Below are positions 9,188 through 14,916 of a stretch of DNA of 64,000 nt, piece by piece. This DNA comes from an uncultured Clostridia bacterium (GTDB lineage: Bacteria > Bacillota > Clostridia > Saccharofermentanales > Saccharofermentanaceae): NCBI GenBank assembly GCA_946537885.1, contig CAMNGC010000008.1, positions 23,475 to 87,474 of the forward strand. Reading direction: 5' to 3'. Within the stretch, counting starts at the first letter, position 1. Every line of letters begins with the position of its first letter. The translations under genes and the position numbers were made by a program. The notes under the pieces were generated by a model. That model had not been told where the DNA came from and ran no database searches. It saw only the letters and a list, made by a program, of their open reading frames with translations.

Positions 9188-9208
9188 AATACTAAGTTTG
9201 TTAGTATT
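9188..9208. promoter_or_regulatory. 21-bp palindrome between feoA and feoB
   Basis: AATACTAA and its exact complement TTAGTATT flank a five-base spacer (GTTTG). It sits 23 bases before the feoB start. It could be an operator, with half-sites in the opposite order to the TTAG-N6-CTAA sites upstream, or a short RNA hairpin tuning feoB translation. There is no adjacent T-tract, so it is unlikely to be a terminator. Confidence 0.5.
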
Positions 9209-9255
9209 CACGATTGATTTCTGCAGATTTTCTGACATCGGATACTAAGCGAAAA

Positions 9256-9477
9256 TCACTCGACCTCTACCATCTCGGCATCAGCTTTACGAAGCGAGAG
9301 CTCATAGCCTCTGACCGTGATCTCGACAGGATCTCCGAGCGGAGCCTTCTTACGAACATAGATCTCAACGCCCTTTGTGATGCCCATGTCCATAATTCTT
9401 CTCTTAACGGCACCTTCTCCGTGCAACTTTACGACTTTGCAGGATTCTTTTACCTTTACATCTCTTAATGTCTTCAT
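9256..9477 (-). CDS. feoA: Ferrous iron transport protein FeoA (first copy before feoB)
   Basis: This 73-residue SH3-like cytoplasmic protein carries the FeoA pattern: a hydrophobic beta strand start, GEGAVKRRIMDMGITKGVEI and DPVEITVRGYELSLRKADAEMV. FeoA is thought to bind FeoB and regulate its GTPase or assembly. It starts with ATG at 9477, preceded by AAGGAGGTATAC. It is the second of two consecutive feoA genes on this strand; doubled feoA is common in Clostridia. Spacing to the upstream copy is 56 bases. Confidence 0.92.
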   Translation of the reverse strand: MKTLRDVKVKESCKVVKLHGEGAVKRRIMDMGITKGVEIYVRKKAPLGDPVEITVRGYELSLRKADAEMVEVE

Positions 9478-9533
9478 GTATACCTCCTTCCGGTACGCGG
9501 CGGGATACTCCGCACCTTTTATTAACTCTTCTG

Positions 9534-9746
9534 TCAGACCATGATCTTCATGGCCATTTCTTTATTGAGCGCGATCCTGGACTCTTTAACCTTCAAGATC
9601 ACGTTGCCTTCGTTGACATTAATCAGTGTCACCGTCCCGCCGGGAACGATTCCAAGATTACCGAGGTGGAGGCGTACTTCCGGCTTGCCTCCGACTCTCT
9701 TTACGATCAATTCTTCACCCATATCCGCAACCACGATAGGCATCAT
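9534..9746 (-). CDS. feoA: FeoA-domain protein (upstream copy)
   Basis: The 70-residue product has the same SH3-like layout as its neighbour (RVGGKPEVRLHLGNLGIVPGGTVTLINVNEGNVIL, then SRIALNKEMAMKIMV), but the two sequences are clearly diverged. That suggests different partners or different metal responses. GGAGG six bases upstream supports the ATG at 9746. It is the first gene of the feo transcription unit: a promoter and two operator-like palindromes lie immediately upstream, and a terminator isolates it from the preceding heavy-metal gene. Confidence 0.9.
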   Translation of the reverse strand: MMPIVVADMGEELIVKRVGGKPEVRLHLGNLGIVPGGTVTLINVNEGNVILKVKESRIALNKEMAMKIMV

Positions 9747-9764
9747 ATATGTCCTCCTTTTTCG

Positions 9765-9802
9765 GTTAGTTTTGTCTAACTTAATAGTTAGTATTACCTA
9801 AC
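9765..9802. promoter_or_regulatory. Paired metal-repressor-like operators upstream of feoA
   Basis: Two palindromes of identical design, GTTAG-N6-CTAAC, occupy 9765-9780 and 9787-9802. Their starts are 22 bases apart, about two helical turns. The core TTAG-N6-CTAA is contained in the classical DtxR/IdeR consensus. One site overlaps the predicted -10 region and the other covers the predicted transcription start. This is what is expected for iron-dependent repression, but the repressor itself is not encoded in the window. Confidence 0.72.
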
Positions 9803-9813
9803 CGCAAGTTCAA
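9785..9813 (-). promoter_or_regulatory. Candidate promoter of the feo operon
   Basis: TTGAAC (9808-9813) and TAACTA (9785-9790) are separated by 17 bases on the minus strand. The -10 box lies inside the operator pair. The -35 box abuts the T-tract of the preceding terminator. Confidence 0.5.
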
Positions 9814-9845
9814 AAAAATAGAAGCTTTTTCAACCGAAAAGCTTC
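9812..9845 (-). terminator. Terminator behind the heavy-metal-domain gene
   Basis: GAAGCTTTT and AAAAGCTTC form a perfect nine-base-pair stem (9821-9845) with a seven-base loop. On the minus strand a T-rich tract (9812-9820) follows. The stem includes the stop codon of the heavy-metal-domain gene. It is a strong rho-independent terminator. Confidence 0.82.
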
Positions 9846-10075
9846 CGCTTATAAGGCTCCTGATTCATGCTTACAAAAGTGTAACCGGTCTCGGCAACTG
9901 CAGCCTTGACCTTCTCCTCATCCGCAGGCTCTTCGACAACAAAAGTAGTAAGCTTTTTCGTATGAGATGATGACACTTTCTTAGCCTTAGGGTAGATCTT
10001 GCGAATAGCGTCATTAACGTGCGCCTCGCACATCCCACAAGCCATTCCTTCAATGTTTACAGATACCTTATACAT
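9830..10075 (-). CDS. Heavy-metal-associated (HMA) domain protein
   Basis: The 81-residue protein is a single HMA domain. It has VNIEGMACGMCEAHVNDAI with the metal-binding pair Cys13-Cys16, and VEEPADEEKVKAAVAETGY in the second half. Free-standing proteins of this type carry copper or other soft metals to P-type ATPases (CopZ-like). No copper ATPase is nearby. Its promoter region contains the same TTAG-N6-CTAA pattern as the feo operators, so co-regulation with iron uptake is likely and a role in iron or general metal homeostasis should be considered. The C-terminal half is unusually Lys-rich (KKVSSSHTKKL). Confidence 0.85.
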   Translation of the reverse strand: MYKVSVNIEGMACGMCEAHVNDAIRKIYPKAKKVSSSHTKKLTTFVVEEPADEEKVKAAVAETGYTFVSMNQEPYKRKLFG

Positions 10076-10110
10076 AGCTTTTACCTCACAAGATCATAAC
10101 AAGACCAATT

Positions 10111-10124
10111 AGCAACCGCTAACA
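10111..10124. promoter_or_regulatory. Third TTAG-N6-CTAA palindrome, at the HMA promoter
   Basis: TTAGC and GCTAA flank four bases, giving a perfect 14-base palindrome with the same TTAG-N6-CTAA core as the two feo sites. It lies just downstream of the predicted -10 box, over the expected transcription start of the HMA gene. A repressor bound here would block initiation. Confidence 0.6.
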
Positions 10125-10125
10125 T

Positions 10126-10153
10126 TATATATCTTAATTTCTAAATTTCAAGA
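10126..10153 (-). promoter_or_regulatory. Promoter of the HMA gene
   Basis: TTGAAA (10148-10153) and TATAAT (10126-10131) are 16 bases apart on the minus strand, in an AT-rich context. The leader to the ATG at 10075 is about 45 bases and holds GTGAGG as a ribosome binding site. Confidence 0.65.
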
Positions 10154-10247
10154 ACGGTCGGAGCAAATTGTTATATTGACTGATTTTGTGGAGCAAATCC
10201 TTGATTTATATGTATTTCTGACATACATGTCGAGAGAGCTGCGGCTT

Positions 10248-10345
10248 TTTCCCGGTGGACTTCCCTATACACAGGGAACAGTTCCGGGAAATCCACGGCC
10301 TTTTCCCGGCGGACTTCCCTATACACAGGGAACAGTTCCGGGAAA
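10248..10345. repeat. Nested-palindrome repeat, two tandem units (site A)
   Basis: Two units (10248-10291 and 10302-10345) repeat with a 54-base period. Each has outer arms TTTCCCGG/CCGGGAAA and inner arms TTCCCT/AGGGAA around a six-base loop ATACAC, separated by five-base internal segments (GGAC side and CAGTT side). The block starts 24 bases beyond the stop of the glutamate-cysteine ligase-like gene at 10369. Related units occur at 42763-42804 and 53858-53953. The short open frames across this block on either strand are products of the repeat, not genes. The rest of 10154-10247 shows nothing else. Confidence 0.9.
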
Positions 10346-10368
10346 TCCGGGGCGCTACTCATCTGATT

Positions 10369-11766
10369 TCATATCTCACCATAATCTCTAATCAGCTTCT
10401 CCATGCTCTCACCTGCCGCCAGGCGCTCCATCATGGTAAGGCCGGGGCATGTCCTTCCGGCGATTCGATCGTACAAAGGCTTCAGAAGCTGTTCCTCCCC
10501 GCGGCCGCGCTCACGAAGGCCGTCCGCCGCCAAATCTGTCACCTTTGTGATCAGGTCATATAGCTGATCCTGATCTACATAGCCCGGGAATTTGCGTCTG
10601 ACGAACATATGCCTTAACTCCACGGCCGTATAGCCATGCCTGTAGAGGACCGTGTCGCTCTCGAGGAGCTCTTCAAGCTGCGCAAGCCGACTCTGCAAGC
10701 CAAGGTGAAAGGCTCCGACGGTCATGCTATCGGCTATGGGCTGCGTGCAGCAACTTCTGAACTCGATAGTGCCACGGTATGTCAGGTCCTCAAACTTAAA
10801 TGTTCTAAGGAAATCGATGTCTCCCGCCTCAGGTGTGATACTGATCTTTTTGTATCGGCTGTCGACTCTGTCGTAATACTCCCCGTCAACGCGATCCAGC
10901 TTCAGATATTCTACAAAAGAAACAGGTTCAAAATTCACATATTTCCCATCTCGCATCACGCAATAGATAGATGTGGACAGCAAGTAACTGAGCAGCTCAT
11001 CCACATTGTCAAAGCCGCACTCATACATTCCGATATTGTGCGGATTTATGCCGTGGGTGCTGTTCTCCCAGAACATATCTCGAACGCATATCATGTCTTC
11101 CCGTTCATCCGGGATCACGGAATTGGAAAACAGCAAAGCCTTGATCGGCTCTATCATCGAAAAGGCTTTGATAGTCCTGATAAGATCCTTATAATCCACA
11201 TCCAACTGCACCTGAGATGCACTGGCAAAGGTTCCGAAGGCCGGATAATGGTGGAAATACATAGGCACCTCTTTGTATTTGGGATAGGAATGCAGGTGAT
11301 GAAATAGCATGCGATATCTCTCGCTTGGCACCGGTATATTATTGTTTACATCCTTATTGGGGTTTACGCCCATGCCGGTAAGAGCATGATCATAGTCTGC
11401 GAAGAACTCCTGAAGCGCCTTATAGTATGTCTTGAATCTGTCCGCTATCTCTAATAGATCATCTCCACAGGCAAGTGACAATTCAAGATTATTATAAGAG
11501 CAGTCATAGGATAGGGAATCTCCCGTGTCATTTACTGCCAGATAGACATCACCATTATCGTCTATTCCTTCGGCTTTCATATCAAATCTCTGCATAAACT
11601 TTCCAGTCACCTTGTGAACAACTTCGAAGTCTACTGCATCACCGCTCATGTTGACGATAGGGATCTCTATCTCGATACCGATCCTATGGCGTCTCGTCTT
11701 TTTGGTCGGCTCTATATATTTTTTATAAAGCATCTCCCTGATATTGCTATCGTCGTAGTAAGCCAT
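10369..11766 (-). CDS. Glutamate-cysteine ligase family protein (GCS2-like)
   Basis: The 465-residue protein contains RHRIGIEIEIPIVN (about residues 26-39), typical of the metal-binding strand of the GCS2 / carboxylate-amine ligase fold. It also has CSYNNLELSLACGDDLLEIA, FHHYPAFGTFASASQVQLDVDYKDLIRTIKAF and YRGTIEFRSCCTQPI. Enzymes of this family make gamma-glutamyl or related amide bonds with ATP. It is the third gene of a tight trio, 13 bases behind the amidotransferase, so it likely acts on the same small molecule as the other two. A substrate other than cysteine is possible. No N-terminal signal or membrane helix is visible, so it is cytoplasmic. Confidence 0.75.
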   Translation of the reverse strand: MAYYDDSNIREMLYKKYIEPTKKTRRHRIGIEIEIPIVNMSGDAVDFEVVHKVTGKFMQRFDMKAEGIDDNGDVYLAVNDTGDSLSYDCSYNNLELSLACGDDLLEIADRFKTYYKALQEFFADYDHALTGMGVNPNKDVNNNIPVPSERYRMLFHHLHSYPKYKEVPMYFHHYPAFGTFASASQVQLDVDYKDLIRTIKAFSMIEPIKALLFSNSVIPDEREDMICVRDMFWENSTHGINPHNIGMYECGFDNVDELLSYLLSTSIYCVMRDGKYVNFEPVSFVEYLKLDRVDGEYYDRVDSRYKKISITPEAGDIDFLRTFKFEDLTYRGTIEFRSCCTQPIADSMTVGAFHLGLQSRLAQLEELLESDTVLYRHGYTAVELRHMFVRRKFPGYVDQDQLYDLITKVTDLAADGLRERGRGEEQLLKPLYDRIAGRTCPGLTMMERLAAGESMEKLIRDYGEI

Positions 11767-11779
11767 AACTGCCCCTCCT

Positions 11780-12547
11780 TTAGAGATAAGAATATGCTCT
11801 ATACAACAGCTTGAATTTCTCTTCGTTATCTATGAATTCCTGCCCGTGCGCTTCACCGGTATGGACCCTGATACCGTTTTTGTAAGCGCACAGCGATGTG
11901 AACGGCAATTCAATCCATTCCCCGCCTGTCAGCGGTCTCGTGGCGATCATGGTCGTATTATTGTGCCGCCTCTCATAAAGCGATTTTCGATAATTTGTAT
12001 GAGCGCACAGAAGCTCACCATCGTAGAATATCAGGTTCAGCTTATTCCCTGCTGCGAGTTGCGCTATGACATCCTCGTAGATCTTAAGCCTTGCCTCTTC
12101 GCCGTCATCCCCTTTGCTCTCCGCTTCATTAAGCCTGTCTAAGATATAAAGCAGGATCTTCTCGCTGTCGGTGTCGCCCTCCTGCCTTCTGACATATCTT
12201 CCAAGCTGATCACTCTCGAAAACGGTCCCGTTATGCATCAGCGTCACCCTTCTGCCGCAGACAGTCTTTCCCGAGAAGGGATGGCAGTTCACATATTCCG
12301 TATTACCGATAGTCGCATACCTTATATGAGCCATCAGAGTCGATGCCTTCACCTGTGACTGCAATACCGCCTTAAGTACCGGGCTGTCCGATGCTCTTAC
12401 TGCTTCTTTTATTATTTCTGCCTTGCGGCCTTCCAATCGAGCTATGCCCCAACCATGGGGATTATCTACACTACGGCCGTAAAAGACATTAAGAAGACCG
12501 TTGAGCCTTATGCTGTTATCTGAACTGACTGCGAATAATTCGCACAT
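11780..12547 (-). CDS. Class II glutamine amidotransferase (EgtC/YafJ-like)
   Basis: The 255-residue protein begins MCELFAVSSD, placing the Ntn nucleophile Cys2 directly after Met. This fixes the start at 12547 even though it overlaps the upstream ligase gene by 40 bases. Further family motifs are PHGWGIAR, RYATIGNTEYVNCHPF and LMHNGTV. Proteins of this group hydrolyse gamma-glutamyl bonds; EgtC in ergothioneine synthesis removes the gamma-glutamyl group. Sandwiched between two glutamate-cysteine ligase-like genes, it may trim a gamma-glutamyl intermediate or product. Its exact substrate cannot be read from the sequence. Confidence 0.85.
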   Translation of the reverse strand: MCELFAVSSDNSIRLNGLLNVFYGRSVDNPHGWGIARLEGRKAEIIKEAVRASDSPVLKAVLQSQVKASTLMAHIRYATIGNTEYVNCHPFSGKTVCGRRVTLMHNGTVFESDQLGRYVRRQEGDTDSEKILLYILDRLNEAESKGDDGEEARLKIYEDVIAQLAAGNKLNLIFYDGELLCAHTNYRKSLYERRHNNTTMIATRPLTGGEWIELPFTSLCAYKNGIRVHTGEAHGQEFIDNEEKFKLLYRAYSYL

Positions 12548-13668
12548 TTCTTTTTACCTCTCTTCATCGCCGATATCTTCTCGGAATATCTCCCGTTGCG
12601 CTTGAGGAGCTTGCTCTTCTGATATTCCAGGATCTGCATGACATGAGCATTTCCCGTCTCCTCAAAGAACATCTCCATCAGCGACAACATCTCGAGGGCC
12701 GCTTCGCGGATCGGCAGGAAGATCACTTCGTCTCTCGCGATCCACACGCTTGAATCATCCAGAAGCGCCGCCTTTTTCATGTTGTCGACTGCCATCTCCT
12801 GCATTCGTTCCGTACACTGTCCGTCACCCTTCAGGGCCAGGTAGATAAGTAATAAATGCAGGAAATACAGATCCTCGCGCGCTATCCCGACGGGACAGAG
12901 AGGATTTATGTCTATCATTCTCAATTCAATATGATCTATGCCGGTTCTGAGATTCTCGGCGCTGTTTATTCCGCGGGGCTTGATCCTGACAGGCAGATAA
13001 AGCTCGCTTATGGAATCAAGCTTTCCTTCGTCGACATATTTGTCAATACCGTCCACATAAGCATCAAGGGAGCTGTAGTCCAAGATCGGTATAAAATCGT
13101 TCCAGTAGCCCTCTTCGCTGCATCTGACCGAAGCCTTATCAGCTCTGGGACTGGCTGACATCAGATATACTACGAACCATGCGTATCTCAGGCTGTCGGC
13201 AGCAAGTCTTAAATAGATCTGATCCTTATCGCCGCCTAACATCTCCATGAATGAATCGCCGAATGAGAAATTATAGTGTATGCCTGACAGAAGCATCCTG
13301 TCAGGACCATATTTACCGAGCAGATACCTGCGATAATCCTCCTTAGCCGCATCCTTTCCGCTGAACTTGGCGACGGGGACATTCTCTGTATCGATCCCCT
13401 CCGGAGGATTAGACGAATTCCAAAGGAACTCGCCTCTTTCTGCGATCTTGTCCGATACCTTTTTGTTGAGGCTGACAATAGCCTTATATAGCTCTTCAGT
13501 ACTCTTGCAAACCTCGGTGATCATCTCTGTCTGACTCTCACAGAAATCCTTACTGATATGCGGATCTTCATCGAAAGGATGGGGTGTGCGGGCGAGCTGT
13601 CCGCTCATGGTAACCCTGAGATTCTCCTTCTCAAGACCGAATCTTCCTTCGAAAACTCTCGGATCCAT
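12508..13668 (-). CDS. Glutamate-cysteine ligase, GshA type
   Basis: The product (386 residues) opens with RVFEGRFGLEKENLRVT, the GLEKE signature of GshA-type gamma-glutamylcysteine synthetases. It continues with DFCESQTEMITEVCKS, the substrate-site segment LLSGIHYNFSF, and RPRGIN-like KPRGINSAENLRTGIDHIELRMIDINPL. These enzymes join glutamate and cysteine with ATP. It is shorter than E. coli GshA and has no ATP-grasp extension, so it is not a bifunctional GshAB. The open frame reaches back to 13704, but AAGGAGG six bases before the ATG at 13668 decides the start. The 3' end overlaps the amidotransferase start by 40 bases. It is the first gene of the trio, under a strong promoter. Confidence 0.85.
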   Translation of the reverse strand: MDPRVFEGRFGLEKENLRVTMSGQLARTPHPFDEDPHISKDFCESQTEMITEVCKSTEELYKAIVSLNKKVSDKIAERGEFLWNSSNPPEGIDTENVPVAKFSGKDAAKEDYRRYLLGKYGPDRMLLSGIHYNFSFGDSFMEMLGGDKDQIYLRLAADSLRYAWFVVYLMSASPRADKASVRCSEEGYWNDFIPILDYSSLDAYVDGIDKYVDEGKLDSISELYLPVRIKPRGINSAENLRTGIDHIELRMIDINPLCPVGIAREDLYFLHLLLIYLALKGDGQCTERMQEMAVDNMKKAALLDDSSVWIARDEVIFLPIREAALEMLSLMEMFFEETGNAHVMQILEYQKSKLLKRNGRYSEKISAMKRGKKKCANYSQSVQITA

Positions 13669-13744
13669 GAACGCCTCCTTCTTTGCTTCCAGCATGGCTT
13701 GCAATATTTTCTTATATTTCCTATCTGTTTAATAGGTTTTGCAT

Positions 13745-13773
13745 ATTGTAGCATGACTGAATACTGCTGTCAA
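13745..13773 (-). promoter_or_regulatory. Promoter of the ligase-amidotransferase-ligase trio
   Basis: On the minus strand TTGACA (13768-13773) matches the -35 consensus exactly, and TACAAT (13745-13750) follows after 17 bases. The leader of about 70 bases includes a small hairpin CCTAT-N7-ATAGG. This is one of the best promoter matches in the window. Confidence 0.8.
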
Positions 13774-13792
13774 AGGAAAAATAACTGCGGGC

Positions 13793-14893
13793 TCAGGCTG
13801 ACTTTCGTAAGCGGGATGACAGGCGGGGGATCAGCCTTTTTTCGATAAGTTCATAATATAATGCGGCAACCAGAAGGACAGATGCGACATAGAGAAGCCA
13901 GACTTTTCGAGAAGAATAATTGAGATCTAATTCAAAATATCTCCTCGTCATATCGAAAACACACTGAACAAAGAAGTGCAGCAGATAGACCGGCAGGGAG
14001 AGCTTGCCCAAATACTGAACAGGCGAAGTTGCCAAGAGCCGGTTCAGGGGCTTGAAGTAAAGGGCTGCCAGGATGATCAAGGGCGCCAAGGCAAAGGTGT
14101 AGATCATCTGCGTCCTGAAGGGCATGAGCGGATCGGTCCTTCGAAGAAAGATATAAACCGCAATCGCAAGAGTCAGTGCGGCAGCCCCAATAATGTTACG
14201 GTATTTAAGGGAATTATGAAGCCACAACACAGCGATCATCACGCCTATGGGGAAACAGAGGAGGCCTCTGCCTATCAAAGTGTTAATGACCGGATAAGAG
14301 TAATCTTTACGGACCAGGATGAACCCGGCGACCATCATAAGAAAGAAAGGGACGGCCGCGCGCCCAAAGGAACGGCAATTCCTTAGGATCAGGAAGAAAA
14401 GAATGTACATGACAAAGCATACGCTTATGCACCAGGCGGGGGCGTTAAAGGACCAGTCAGTCGAGAGCAGGCCTCCCTGAAGGCAGAAAAAGTGCATTAA
14501 GAAATGCTTGAGGTTGAAGTTCCCATAAACGAATGTGTCGGCAAATAAGTGACGATACAGTAATTCGGCAGCTGTTACGGCAAACAGGGCGATAAGATAG
14601 AGGGGATATATTTTCACGATCCTGCGAAGCATATATTTTCCGAAGCTTATCTTCCCTTCCATGACCCGGCGGCCGTAGCCCAAGGTCATGACAAGTCCGG
14701 ACAACATAAAGAAAAGCTCTACAAAATAAAGACCGGAACGATAAGACACATTAAATATCTTATAGAAAGGATAGCCTTCAGCGGGAGCAAAATGCTGATA
14801 GTGCCAGATAAAGGCGATAATAAGACAGGCGAGCCCCTTAAGCCCGTTAAGGCATAAGGTCTCGCCATTGTCTTTTGTCTTTTCTTTGATCAT
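13793..14893 (-). CDS. Acyltransferase 3 family membrane protein
   Basis: The 366-residue protein has about ten hydrophobic segments and the family start LNGLKGLACLIIAFIWHYQHF, where the His in WHYQHF corresponds to the conserved catalytic histidine region. It also has GLYFVELFFMLSGLVMTLGYGRR and ends in a basic tail. Members transfer acetyl or other acyl groups from cytoplasmic donors to extracellular sugars, peptidoglycan, teichoic acids or lipids. The gene follows the cellodextrin phosphorylase by 23 bases with only a weak ribosome binding site, so it may be read-through. Its true acceptor is unknown. Surface polysaccharide is the likeliest. Confidence 0.85.
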   Translation of the reverse strand: MIKEKTKDNGETLCLNGLKGLACLIIAFIWHYQHFAPAEGYPFYKIFNVSYRSGLYFVELFFMLSGLVMTLGYGRRVMEGKISFGKYMLRRIVKIYPLYLIALFAVTAAELLYRHLFADTFVYGNFNLKHFLMHFFCLQGGLLSTDWSFNAPAWCISVCFVMYILFFLILRNCRSFGRAAVPFFLMMVAGFILVRKDYSYPVINTLIGRGLLCFPIGVMIAVLWLHNSLKYRNIIGAAALTLAIAVYIFLRRTDPLMPFRTQMIYTFALAPLIILAALYFKPLNRLLATSPVQYLGKLSLPVYLLHFFVQCVFDMTRRYFELDLNYSSRKVWLLYVASVLLVAALYYELIEKRLIPRLSSRLRKSA

Positions 14894-14916
14894 GGATCCC
14901 GTAGACTCGAATTACT

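Noticed and set aside
10248..10345. Possible CRISPR array at the 54-base repeats
   Set aside because: Only two units, the repeated part (about 44 bases) is palindromic throughout and the 10-base gaps are too short for spacers; no cas genes.
10171..10391. Short open frames on both strands with a repeated FPVYREVRREKA-like peptide
   Set aside because: They are translations of the nested-palindrome repeat, with no ribosome binding site; the DNA symmetry explains the pattern.
10369..13668. Ergothioneine biosynthesis cluster
   Set aside because: A GCL and an EgtC-like enzyme are present, but EgtB, EgtD and EgtE are not, and a second ligase family is extra.
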